64,000 nt of DNA from a virus, in the IMG/VR virus record IMGVR_UViG_3300035661_003606, positions 1 through 64,000 of that record. One strand, written 5' to 3'. Position 1 is the stretch's first letter; every line of letters begins with the position of its first letter. Positions 25,735-33,629 of the stretch are shown piece by piece. Below the pieces are notes generated by a model. That model was not told where the DNA came from and searched no databases. It worked only from the letters and a program-made list of their open reading frames with translations. The position numbers and the translations under genes are program-made.

Positions 25735-26474
25735 ATAGCCGAATACCCATTCCTGTTTCTGGAGATGCTGTAAGTGAATTTGATCCTACCAAAGATGCAA
25801 TAACAATAAGCATTGTGCCATCTAATCGGGCACCAGATGAACCAAAGTGGCGAGTGCATATAGGACGAACCATCTTAAAAAATGCTGGCGCAATGCACTT
25901 TTCTTATCTTCAGTCGTGGCGTAGTATGGAAGCCGCTTTCAAAGATAGGAACGCACGTGGTCGTGGATTTGTTTTAATGCTCAATGGGGAAGCGAGGCAC
26001 GTCGTTACCCCAAAGAGCTGGGACTTTCCAGAGCAATATAACATAAGCTTTGACTCTGATATTATAGACCCATTTCCTATTGCTACTAAAGAGCAGGTCA
26101 TCAGATATAATAATTTTGACCGTACTTCTATCGGGGGTTCTACATACCCAGTGAGTAACTATGTCGCTCATTCTGCTAGGACAATTATGTCATCTGTATT
26201 GGGAAACGAATTTATCCAAATAGGAGGTTTTGATTTTCCAAATAATGGATACTATGGAGTGCTCGGTATACCCATTGACCGTCTAGCGTTAGATGAATAC
26301 ACGAAGGAGATGTGCTTAAAAATTTATGGAGCTTCTTACAAGTTTAACTCCGCCACTAAGACATGCTGGGTAGAAAAGCAGTTTGATAATGGAGCAAAAG
26401 ATTATTATGTTGGCGACGGAGGGGCGAACAGACTAAAGTTCTTTAATATCTTATCTTTAGAGAGAAAACAATAG
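25731..26474 (+). CDS. Hypothetical protein
   Basis: 247 aa, coupled to VWA-2 by ATGA. Beta-rich with many aromatic residues (CWVEKQFDNGAKDYYVGDGG). No domain recognised. Likely the last gene of the module-2 transcript. Confidence 0.6.
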   Translation: MNSRIPIPVSGDAVSEFDPTKDAITISIVPSNRAPDEPKWRVHIGRTILKNAGAMHFSYLQSWRSMEAAFKDRNARGRGFVLMLNGEARHVVTPKSWDFPEQYNISFDSDIIDPFPIATKEQVIRYNNFDRTSIGGSTYPVSNYVAHSARTIMSSVLGNEFIQIGGFDFPNNGYYGVLGIPIDRLALDEYTKEMCLKIYGASYKFNSATKTCWVEKQFDNGAKDYYVGDGGANRLKFFNILSLERKQ

Positions 26475-26527
26475 GACGTGCGAAAGTTTGAAGAACTCAT
26501 GTAACCAAAGATCAGATTGACAACAAG

Positions 26528-27367
26528 GTGAAAAAATATTATATTGATACAAAGACAGTTAGAAAGGAAGCAATGCGCAAATATAATGATTTCACGATAA
26601 GCTTATCTGGAAACCGAAAGACTAAATATATCATCGATGTAACTAAAGGCTGTATCGGAGCTAGAGTAACTGATGGAGGTTGCTATCACTCTTGCTTCTC
26701 TTTGAAAATGGCCAGAATGGCCGGGGTAGATTTCGCTCACACTGTAATTGGTACTCTTAACGAGGACCTATTACTCAAGCAGCTTAAAAAGGTAAAAGAT
26801 CAAAGCTATATTAGGATTGGTGTTGCTGGAGATCCCTCCGAGGCTTGGGAGCTTACCGTTAAAGTATCTCAACTAATTCATAGTGTAGGAATTGTACCAA
26901 TAGTGACCACCAAGGTGTGGAGAGAACCAACACTTGGCCAACTAGAGAAAATGGCCAAAGCTAATGTATTTCTCCATATATCTTGCTCTGGTTTAGATCG
27001 AGACCAGGAGATCGAAAGGAGGATAAAGATACTACAACAATATAAAGCCTGCGGCGGTAATCCTGTTATGAGAATTGTCTCTGCGCCATTTAAGCTTGGA
27101 ACTGGAGAGCAGATGAAACAGGAGCAACTAGTCCTAGAGGCGGATAAAAACAAGATTCCAATTTTAGAAACTCCTCTGCGAGTATTCAAAAATGTCTGGT
27201 ATTTTAACAAAATGGATGAGACAAAGCTCAAACATCACGTCTCTATTTTTTCCGGTAAACCAGACTCTCAGCTCACAGCGGGATTTATTTTAACTAATGA
27301 CCCAAACAATATGTGTTATGCATGTAAGGAGTGCAAAAATGAGTGCCAGCCGAAATACAAAGAATAA
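26528..27367 (+). CDS. Candidate radical-SAM-like / gp88-like Fe-S protein
   Basis: 279 aa from GTG 26528; ATG 26573 with GAAAGGAAG upstream is a strong alternative. TKGCIGARV then GGCYHSCFSLKMARM places three Cys near the N-terminus, and MCYACKECKNEC closes the chain with four more, as in phage gp88-like radical SAM-fold proteins. The centre alternates strands and helices (RIGVAGDPSEAW, VPIVTTKVW, VFLHISCSG) like a TIM barrel. The classical CxxxCxxC is not present, so the assignment is tentative. Confidence 0.55.
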   Translation: MKKYYIDTKTVRKEAMRKYNDFTISLSGNRKTKYIIDVTKGCIGARVTDGGCYHSCFSLKMARMAGVDFAHTVIGTLNEDLLLKQLKKVKDQSYIRIGVAGDPSEAWELTVKVSQLIHSVGIVPIVTTKVWREPTLGQLEKMAKANVFLHISCSGLDRDQEIERRIKILQQYKACGGNPVMRIVSAPFKLGTGEQMKQEQLVLEADKNKIPILETPLRVFKNVWYFNKMDETKLKHHVSIFSGKPDSQLTAGFILTNDPNNMCYACKECKNECQPKYKE

Positions 27368-27713
27368 ACCAAAAAACATGAAGAAGTATAATGAGTATCG
27401 AGTGGCTTTAACGGAGTTTATAGCAAATCCATCTAAAGATACGCTTGCTGCGTTGCGTAAAATTGAATATACACAAAGCCCATGCTGCCCTAAAAAATCC
27501 TATGATGCTGACTCTGATCCGACGGCTAACTGCGAAAGGTGCTTGATAAGGCAGCCTATTGATAACCTGGAAAGTATGTGCCTCCTGTGTTATATAGACG
27601 ATACTGAAATCGATAAAAAGGAAGATCCTGTAGCAGCCGCATTGGTTGCGGCCTTGATGCTTCAGCCCATTTTCGAAGGAAATGACGCTGAACCTAGAGA
27701 GAAAGAAGCATAG
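27339..27713 (+). CDS. Cys-rich phage paralogue family, member 4
   Basis: 124 aa from ATG 27339, chosen because AAGGAG lies 7 bp upstream inside the previous gene. ALTEFIANPSKDTLAALRKI, then CCPKKSYD, CERCLIRQ and CLLCY. CPL is CLI here and an extra CxxC is present. Same plan as the genes at 1512, 2722 and 21652. Confidence 0.65.
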   Translation: MSASRNTKNKPKNMKKYNEYRVALTEFIANPSKDTLAALRKIEYTQSPCCPKKSYDADSDPTANCERCLIRQPIDNLESMCLLCYIDDTEIDKKEDPVAAALVAALMLQPIFEGNDAEPREKEA

Positions 27714-27774
27714 TTATTCCATATAAAGAAAAAAAAATAAAAGAATTCATTGCGAATCTCCCCATGGAGAGAAA

Positions 27775-28026
27775 ATGTCTATAGACCGTAAAAAAGGGAA
27801 ACAAGGACAGAAAACAGTAATAGAGTTAGGACATAAAGCGGTATTAGAGCTAATGGACATATTTGCCGCAGGGTCTAACATTGGAGCTCAAAGCACCCAT
27901 GACACATGGGGGTTTTATCATTCAGATCCAAAAGTAATTTTAAAGCTACTAGACAGAATGTCCAAAGACTTAATTATGGAGACGAAAAGAATTAAAAAAA
28001 ATAGGAGAACGTATGTCTCGCCTTAA
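27775..28026 (+). CDS. Hypothetical small protein
   Basis: 83 aa, basic at both ends (MSIDRKKGKQGQK and KRIKKNRRTY). Central helix LELMDIFAAGSNIG. GGAGAG site. Overlaps the nuclease gene by 14 bp. Not recognised. Confidence 0.55.
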   Translation: MSIDRKKGKQGQKTVIELGHKAVLELMDIFAAGSNIGAQSTHDTWGFYHSDPKVILKLLDRMSKDLIMETKRIKKNRRTYVSP

Positions 28027-28438
28027 GGGCGCAGAATCAGAGGCAATGTTTGCCTACGTGGCACTTAAGCTGCAATGGGAGATTGCAGAACCATTGCATC
28101 ATTCTCCATATACATATGATTTTATTATTCGTAGACATTCTAGAAAATGGGAAACTGTACAAGTTAAAACTGCATGGTGTGAAACAAGGACAGGCAATCG
28201 CAAAAAAACAATTAGAGTCTCATTGCGCCATACTTCAGCCAGTAGATATAATGTCAGATATAAACACGGAGATTTCGATTTGCTATGCGTTGTATATTAT
28301 GATGATGTGTGGCTTATTCCCTGGAAGAAAGTTAAAAATAACTCCACAGTTGTAATATCTAGCAAGAAATATGATGCTTATAAAATGGACCTCAACCGAG
28401 GCGTTAAGCCAAAGACAATAATACCAAGAGCTAACTAA
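28013..28438 (+). CDS. PD-(D/E)XK-fold nuclease
   Basis: 141 aa. Glu10 in an N-terminal helix, Asp36 in YDFIIR and Gln50-x-Lys52 in ETVQVKTA reproduce the core of small PD-(D/E)XK enzymes such as intron-associated endonucleases and archaeal-type resolvases, with Gln replacing the usual Glu/Asp. A basic stretch (RTGNRKKTIRVSLRH) follows. Target unknown. Confidence 0.65.
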   Translation: MSRLKGAESEAMFAYVALKLQWEIAEPLHHSPYTYDFIIRRHSRKWETVQVKTAWCETRTGNRKKTIRVSLRHTSASRYNVRYKHGDFDLLCVVYYDDVWLIPWKKVKNNSTVVISSKKYDAYKMDLNRGVKPKTIIPRAN

Positions 28439-28453
28439 TGCAGGGGTAAATGT

Positions 28454-29380
28454 ATGATTGAACTTTTGAGTGTTGATGCAGAAACCAGAGCTGCCATTCT
28501 TGCACGAGATCATAGCATTTGTGTGATGTGTGGAAGTTCAGGGCCATTAGTTTTTCACGAGGTAGTTCCAGGTTGTTGGCCTCCTCCTCCACGCAATGGC
28601 AATAAAGCTCGATATGAAAGCGAGAGACTAGTAACATTATGCAAACCATGCGCGTTCAAAGTCGAAACAATGACTAACAGTCCTTATTGTAATATACTCG
28701 AACAGAGTCTTTGGAAAGACTGCGACGAAAAATGGAGAGTTTGTCGCGATAAAAACGACTGGCCCCTTATTACACTGTTAACAACGGGACGCCGGTTGGC
28801 TCACAAAACTCGTTTTGGAGCAGAGATCACTTCTCGTCCTGAAAGCATTTCAGAGCATAGCTATTGGGTTGCTTTGTTTGCTAAGGCCATTGCTCGACAT
28901 TATGTTGAGCCGACAGGTTTAAAGGTAAATGAAGGACACGTTCTTGATATAGCTTTAAATCATGATATTCCAGAAATCTTAACCACTGATGTGCCTAACC
29001 CGATCAAAAAAGCCTCCCGCGCTGTCGAAAGATTCTATAATCGCCAAGAAAAATTAGCCACTATTGAACTAGCAAAATGTCTTGGGTTTTCAGACTTTAG
29101 TGGCTTAGTTCAAGAATTTAATGAAGGCAAGACTATCGAGGCCCAGATAGTTAAAATGGCAGACAAGTTGAGTGGGCTTATTTGGTGCGTTGAGGAATTG
29201 GCATGCGGCAATAGAAATATTGTTATCGCTTTTCGTGGCTATTATAATGAATTGGTGGCGCAGGGCAACGTAGAAGACATCCCAGATTGGCGCAAAAAAC
29301 TAATAAGCGACGTGACTGGATTCGTGGAACATCATTTCTCTCTTCAAATATTGAAAGATGAAATAGTAGGAGACAAATGA
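28454..29380 (+). CDS. Zinc-finger/HNH-like domain fused to YfbR-type HD phosphohydrolase
   Basis: 308 aa. Residues 20-70 have CVMCGSSGPLVFHEVVPGCW and CKPC (Cys23, 26, 63, 66), like a zinc-bound HNH or finger module. From residue 115 the chain aligns with YfbR 5'-deoxynucleotidase: SEHSYWVALFAKAIA, NHDIPEILTTDVPNPIK and VKMADKLSGLIWCVEELACG, the last closely matching the E. coli QADALCAYLKCLEELAAG region. It would dephosphorylate dNMPs. The fusion with an N-terminal zinc module is unusual. Confidence 0.75.
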   Translation: MIELLSVDAETRAAILARDHSICVMCGSSGPLVFHEVVPGCWPPPPRNGNKARYESERLVTLCKPCAFKVETMTNSPYCNILEQSLWKDCDEKWRVCRDKNDWPLITLLTTGRRLAHKTRFGAEITSRPESISEHSYWVALFAKAIARHYVEPTGLKVNEGHVLDIALNHDIPEILTTDVPNPIKKASRAVERFYNRQEKLATIELAKCLGFSDFSGLVQEFNEGKTIEAQIVKMADKLSGLIWCVEELACGNRNIVIAFRGYYNELVAQGNVEDIPDWRKKLISDVTGFVEHHFSLQILKDEIVGDK

Positions 29381-29487
29381 AATTACGAGCTCTTCCGCAA
29401 GAAAGCCCCCCCCCCGGGGGGGCTAACCGTGGAAGTACGTCAGAAAAGTCTATTGAGAAAACACTTATCTTAGGGGGTCCATCGTGA
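29377..29487 (+). CDS. Small coupled frame across a C10G7 run (36 aa)
   Basis: Starts in an ATGA overlap with the preceding stop, after TAGGAG, and its TGA overlaps the next ATG (TGATG). It reads PQESPPPGGANRGSTSEKS through a run of ten C and seven G (29406-29422). Slippage in the run would change the frame. It also contains a copy of a dispersed repeat, so this may be a repeat insertion that happens to stay open. Confidence 0.35.
   Translation: MKLRALPQESPPPGGANRGSTSEKSIEKTLILGGPS
29404..29442 (+). repeat. Dispersed hairpin repeat, copy A
   Basis: GCCCCCCC/GGGGGGGC hairpin followed by TAACCGTGGAAGTACGTCAG. The second part recurs in reverse at 63955-63995, and partly at 54386-54420 and 58957-58985. 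The look (GC hairpin then CCGTGGAAGT) resembles right ends of IS200/IS605 elements. Confidence 0.55.
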
Positions 29488-29705
29488 TGAAAGTTGGTAG
29501 CAGAGTATGTTTATCTAATAATAGCGACATAAGAGGTTTTATAATGGAAATTTCGGGTGACATTGCATTGGTCCGATGGGATACTGGTAAAACTATAGCA
29601 ACTTCTATTGATTCATTAGAGATGATTAAAACATATCGGGCTCACAGTGCAGACTGGTTAAGATCCTTAGACAAGGATGATCCACGTAAACCCAGTCTTG
29701 ACTAA
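29487..29705 (+). CDS. Small SH3-like protein
   Basis: 72 aa; ATG 29487 follows AGGGGG by 10 bp, GTG 29484 is the alternative. MKVGSRVCLSN, IRGFIMEISGDIALVRWD and IDSLEMI form a KOW/SH3-like barrel as in the gene at 2089; the tail is charged. Function unknown. Confidence 0.55.
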   Translation: MKVGSRVCLSNNSDIRGFIMEISGDIALVRWDTGKTIATSIDSLEMIKTYRAHSADWLRSLDKDDPRKPSLD

Positions 29706-29709
29706 ACAA

Positions 29710-29740
29710 GCCCACGTATTGTGGGCCTCTCTATGTTTTC
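29710..29740 (+). terminator. Possible terminator hairpin
   Basis: GCCCAC-GTATT-GTGGGC (29710-29726) lies 5 bp after the preceding stop and is followed by the pyrimidine-rich CTCTCTATGTTTTC. A 6-bp GC stem with an imperfect T tract is weak but well placed before a 178-bp gap. Confidence 0.45.
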
Positions 29741-29816
29741 TAAGGTGACGATTCAATCCTATTCCTCTCTCTAGAGGCTGTATTAACGACACCTGTACTG
29801 ATGGAGATAGCATATG

Positions 29817-29845
29817 TTGACAAGCGGTTTAGAAACTGAATACGC
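29817..29845 (+). promoter_or_regulatory. Weak sigma70-like promoter candidate
   Basis: TTGACA (29817-29822), a 17-bp spacer, then ATACGC. Only the -35 is good. It lies in the 212-bp gap before the gene at 29918 and downstream of a probable terminator, the one place where a promoter is expected here. Confidence 0.3.
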
Positions 29846-29917
29846 AATAACAATTATCTAACTGGAATATTGCAGTTATTCTGCAAAAGTTAAAACCTTC
29901 AGAAAAAGGAGAGCAAA

Positions 29918-30112
29918 ATGAAATATAGAGTAGTTATGACGGGCACGGCGATGGTCTCTACTGGAGTGAGTATTGAAGCAGATAGTAAAGAAGAAGCTGA
30001 AAATAAAGCATTAGAAATGGCAGATCGTGGAGATGTAGTTTGGGAATATCAGGGGCTTGTAGAAGACAACCGAATTGAAGCAGAGGTTATCCAGGGAGGA
30101 CAAAATGCCTAA
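29918..30112 (+). CDS. Hypothetical small protein
   Basis: 64 aa after AAAAAGGAG. MKYRVVMTGTAMVSTGVSIE, EEAENKALEMA and IEAEVIQ give a beta-alpha-beta layout like small calcium-dodecin or DpnD-type folds often seen in phages. No certain family. Confidence 0.55.
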   Translation: MKYRVVMTGTAMVSTGVSIEADSKEEAENKALEMADRGDVVWEYQGLVEDNRIEAEVIQGGQNA

Positions 30113-30365
30113 AAAATCAGAAGGCATGACTCTAAACATAGCTAGAGACAAAATATATGAGATTAACAAAGACTTTGAAAAAATAACCAAAGAACTTAAT
30201 GCAATAGTTAGTTTTCTAGAAGAACGTGGTAATCAGATTGAAAACCAGCAGGACATTGAGATTATGCAAGCCGCGATTGCCTCTTTGAGAGAGGTATCTC
30301 AATCGCTCAAGTCAGCCGAACAGTGGGTCGACTTCTTATGCCAGTACGGACCCACTTCCGACTAA
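30105..30365 (+). CDS. Hypothetical helical protein
   Basis: 86 aa from ATG 30105 (GGGAGGA upstream), overlapping the previous gene by 8 bp. Almost entirely helical, with a coiled-coil-like stretch (INKDFEKITKELNAIVSFLE). Last + strand gene before the minus-strand pair. Not recognised. Confidence 0.55.
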   Translation: MPKKSEGMTLNIARDKIYEINKDFEKITKELNAIVSFLEERGNQIENQQDIEIMQAAIASLREVSQSLKSAEQWVDFLCQYGPTSD

Positions 30366-30395
30366 CAACTTCTAAGCTCATCTTTAGGTGTGGTT

Positions 30396-30719
30396 CTAAG
30401 TCTTTTTCTTCTTGCGCGTGGTAGATGAAACGGAAGGAGTAACAGAAAAAGAAACTAACTCTCCAGTCTCACTGTTAAATTCTGCGGACAGATATCCTCT
30501 TTCGTCTTCTTGTTTACCAAATAAACCATTGAGAATTCCTAACAGGCCTACTAGGTACCTATTGTTTTCTACCACAACTTGCACTGTGGGGTGGGAGGCC
30601 AATGCCTTATTACAAGGCACTCTCTGAGTACAAAGATTTGTTATCGCTTCCTTATCAAGTTTAATCAACTCATTAAGTAGAGCCACTGCCTCATTTACTG
30701 AAACTTTTTTTATTTTCAT
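30396..30719 (-). CDS. Minus-strand hypothetical protein
   Basis: 107 aa. Starts MKIKKVSVNEAVALLNELIK; the C-terminus is Ser/Thr-rich and basic (SSTTRKKKKT). AGGAG precedes the start, inside the stop region of the upstream minus-strand gene, so the two are co-transcribed. Not recognised. The opposing + frame has no ribosome binding site. Confidence 0.6.
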   Translation of the reverse strand: MKIKKVSVNEAVALLNELIKLDKEAITNLCTQRVPCNKALASHPTVQVVVENNRYLVGLLGILNGLFGKQEDERGYLSAEFNSETGELVSFSVTPSVSSTTRKKKKT

Positions 30720-31100
30720 TTAGTCTCCTGAATGTGAAGACTGACCTGGGATGTTAACCAAGTAATCTATCTGGTTCAACTCTGCAACAGACATCTCAAA
30801 TGTAGGGGGAAGGTCAACCTTCTGAATGTTAATATCAACCTCTTCGTCCAAAAGAGCATTGATCTCTTGCATATAGCTGGACTGGTTTTCATCAGGAATG
30901 GTCATTACGCCTTTTTCCTTATCTGGAACTCCAAATTTTTCAAAGAGTTCCTTTCTCTTCTCTTCAAAGAGTTTAATTACCGCTTCGACCTCAAGGTAAT
31001 CCTTATGCAGTTTGAACAGCACAGACAGTGGAAACTTTTGTAGGCTTAAGTTCTTAAGGGTATCTACTGAATTTAAAATTTGACTCATCTTAATCTTCAT
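30720..31100 (-). CDS. Minus-strand hypothetical phage protein
   Basis: 126 aa, starting MKIKMSQILNSVDTLKNL after a perfect AGGAGG. The layout (KLHKDYLEVEAVIKLFEEKR, then INALLDEEVDINIQKVDL, then VAELNQIDYLVNI) resembles small helical phage proteins of unknown function with an acidic middle. A strong promoter lies just upstream (31131-31159 on the minus strand). Probably expressed early and separately from the flanking + strand genes. Confidence 0.65.
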   Translation of the reverse strand: MKIKMSQILNSVDTLKNLSLQKFPLSVLFKLHKDYLEVEAVIKLFEEKRKELFEKFGVPDKEKGVMTIPDENQSSYMQEINALLDEEVDINIQKVDLPPTFEMSVAELNQIDYLVNIPGQSSHSGD

Positions 31101-31130
31101 TGTTTAATCCTCCTAGCTCGTCGCCGAATA

Positions 31131-31159
31131 AATATAATACCATAATCTCAAAAAGTCAA
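31131..31159 (-). promoter_or_regulatory. Phage promoter TTGACTTTTT-N-TATATT (minus strand)
   Basis: On the minus strand: TTGACT (31159-31154), TTTT right after it, a 17-bp spacer in all, then TATATT (31136-31131). It matches five + strand sites in this window and drives the two minus-strand genes. Confidence 0.85.
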
Positions 31160-31182
31160 GTGATTTTAAAATTGGAGATGCC

Positions 31183-32265
31183 ATGTTAAAAAATATTAAA
31201 GAGTTTCTTACCTCTACCAACAATAACTTAGTGGAAGTTGTCAGTTGTAGAGAAGGACCGTTAAGCACAGAAATAATTTTAAAACTTCTAGATTACAAGA
31301 AGGTGGGGCTAGTAGAAAAAAGTCTCGAAGGATTATCTTTTTTCCTTCAAGCGTCTTCTCATATTTTAATTCCGGACCCACTTTGTGGGGGCTTTAGACT
31401 AATTATCCCAGTAGATAATATTAAATCTATACCTTTTAACGAGAAAAAAATAATTAGACCTACCCAAATATTTTTAGGAATAGACGACAGAGGCGCGGAT
31501 CTGACACTATATTTAAGCGATATAACCCACACTCTTATAGCGGGAGCAACTGGATCTGGAAAGTCTATGTGTATTCACACTATTATCCATTCTCTTCTAG
31601 TCAAACAGGGCGTTAGTATAGTTTATTTGGACCCCAAAAGAGTGGAGAGCCAGCTATATAGTGGAATAGCAAATTCTAGTATCATGCGGATTGCCTCTAC
31701 GAATGAGGACATATTGAAAGAGTTAACTATGATCCATAGCTGGATGGAAGATAGGTATCAATATATGGCTAATCACCATATCCGAGATGCCATGTCTAAA
31801 TGGCTAGAGAATCACGATGAGAACCTAAAACCTATGGTTTTAATTTGCGACGAAGTCGGGGGTATATTTTCTGGAATTCCTGCAGCAAAAAACATTTTGC
31901 TGTCCTTGTCATCTCGATCTAGAGCAGCGGGACTTAGGATCTTTTTAGCCACCCAACGTCCAGACGCCAAGATTATTGACGGAGCCATTAAGGCAAACTT
32001 TACCACGAGAATATGTTTTAAAACAAGCTCTAAGATAGATTCATACGTTATCCTTGGTTTCGGAGGAGGAGAACATTTAAAGGGCAAAGGACATGGTATC
32101 CTTCTCGGCAATGATAATAGTATTACCACATTTAAGGGAGCTGTAATAGAAGGCATCAGACTAAGTAAATATAGCACTACAAATACATATTGTCCTGCGG
32201 CTGCGGCTCCTGTTGTGCTTGACTCCATTGGAGAAAACCTGGGCCAGCTAAAAAAGCTAAAATAG
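31183..32265 (+). CDS. FtsK/HerA-like DNA-translocase ATPase
   Basis: 360 aa. Walker A GATGSGKS (121-128), YLDPKR, Walker B MVLICDEVGG (Asp223, Glu224) and FLATQRPDAKIIDG, RICFKTSS form an FtsK/SpoIIIE motor domain. There is no transmembrane domain and no C-terminal gamma domain. It could translocate phage DNA during segregation or packaging or strip proteins from DNA. GGAGA site. Confidence 0.85.
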   Translation: MLKNIKEFLTSTNNNLVEVVSCREGPLSTEIILKLLDYKKVGLVEKSLEGLSFFLQASSHILIPDPLCGGFRLIIPVDNIKSIPFNEKKIIRPTQIFLGIDDRGADLTLYLSDITHTLIAGATGSGKSMCIHTIIHSLLVKQGVSIVYLDPKRVESQLYSGIANSSIMRIASTNEDILKELTMIHSWMEDRYQYMANHHIRDAMSKWLENHDENLKPMVLICDEVGGIFSGIPAAKNILLSLSSRSRAAGLRIFLATQRPDAKIIDGAIKANFTTRICFKTSSKIDSYVILGFGGGEHLKGKGHGILLGNDNSITTFKGAVIEGIRLSKYSTTNTYCPAAAAPVVLDSIGENLGQLKKLK

Positions 32266-32282
32266 AAAGAGAGGAAAATAAA

Positions 32283-33602
32283 ATGTGGCCCTTTAAGAAG
32301 ACAGCATTAGATAGAACTATAGATGTAGAAGAAATGCCGAGTGAGTTAGCAATACGTTATTGGGAAGATTTAAGTTTCATAGCTCAGTGGTTTTATAAAA
32401 CACATGTGTATGAAAGTCAAAGATATATCAAGAGCGATGAAAGAAAAACACTTCCTCTGCGAGACTTAATCGAATCCATTGGAGCTGTTGGTCGCTTAGA
32501 ACAATTTCCCAATCTAGAAACCATAGCACATATCAATAACCTCGCAATAGAGTATAAATTTACCTGTGGAGTCTATGATCCAGCTGCTGGTCTCGTGACT
32601 ATTCATCCTAATATTCGTAGCTTCCTAGATGCACCAGAGAATATTATTCAGCCAGTATTAAATACTCTATTTAGAAAACTTTCTGGGCGCAGATTAGACC
32701 GAGGAGATCGCAAAGATATTTTCAGGAATGGCATAGTTAAGGACCTATTCGCAAATTACACGGTCATCTCTGGGATAGCTGGATATCCTCAAGTAGCACC
32801 TGATTACCACACTCTCCAGTCTATTGTTGGTCCATATGCAAGAATAGACAAAGAATTTGACGTTTGGTCTATGTCCGCATTACCTCTTACTTATGAATAT
32901 TTTGACGCGATGAAAGTAGCAACAGAGTATGCCAGAGTAAGACCTCTAGAGGGCGAAATCCCCGCAATATGCATGCATCCTATGTGCCGCAAGAGATTTA
33001 AGATAGACAGTAGAATAGCTGATTTATTTAGATTTCATTTCTGGGATAATCAGGTTGAATTTATCGCCACGTTTTGTAGTGATGCCCATGCTTTTGCGGC
33101 AAGAGAAAATGGGATTAGATCTCTTCGCTCTCATGTTGATTTTGTCTCTAATCTGCCTGAACATGGCATTGAGAATGGTTTTGCTACACCTGAAAATCAA
33201 CTCTCAGAATACCTAAATCCGGACTTAGCGGTTGCTGGACATCGCTATTATGTAAAATACCCTCTATGTAAACAACCTTTCTACGTTGAATTTCATAGAC
33301 TTCTCCACTCAGTGTATGATGACAGTACATGGGATTCTAAATATATCGATGATAACGCTATGACTCCCTTAGAAGTTGGTGAAAATATTCACCAATATAC
33401 CGTTCCCACTTTAGAATATTGGTTAAATACATTTATTCAATATAATTTGTATGTCAATGTTGATAGTAGTCAACCAGAAAAAGAACAGCAAAAGTGTCGA
33501 GCAAAAGAGGCTGCTATCCTTGGTAAGATTCAACAAATTCTCCTTCGCGATTCTCGTTATAGAAGTTATCCGCTGACTCAATCTTTCCCCAAATACTATT
33601 AA
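32283..33602 (+). CDS. Hypothetical protein with Cys/His segment
   Basis: 439 aa, family not recognised. A CMHPMCRKRFKID segment at about residue 230 and a later TFCSDAHAF may bind zinc. Rich in Tyr and Asp with many short motifs; no nucleotide site. It sits between FtsK-like and sigma-factor genes. AGAGAGGAAA site. Confidence 0.6.
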   Translation: MWPFKKTALDRTIDVEEMPSELAIRYWEDLSFIAQWFYKTHVYESQRYIKSDERKTLPLRDLIESIGAVGRLEQFPNLETIAHINNLAIEYKFTCGVYDPAAGLVTIHPNIRSFLDAPENIIQPVLNTLFRKLSGRRLDRGDRKDIFRNGIVKDLFANYTVISGIAGYPQVAPDYHTLQSIVGPYARIDKEFDVWSMSALPLTYEYFDAMKVATEYARVRPLEGEIPAICMHPMCRKRFKIDSRIADLFRFHFWDNQVEFIATFCSDAHAFAARENGIRSLRSHVDFVSNLPEHGIENGFATPENQLSEYLNPDLAVAGHRYYVKYPLCKQPFYVEFHRLLHSVYDDSTWDSKYIDDNAMTPLEVGENIHQYTVPTLEYWLNTFIQYNLYVNVDSSQPEKEQQKCRAKEAAILGKIQQILLRDSRYRSYPLTQSFPKYY

Positions 33603-33629
33603 TAAAAATTTATATGACAAGGAGGTAAG

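Noticed and set aside
30412-30627. Plus-strand frame opposite the minus-strand gene at 30396
   Set aside because: No ribosome binding site, and the minus-strand frame has AGGAG and a coupled upstream gene with a promoter.
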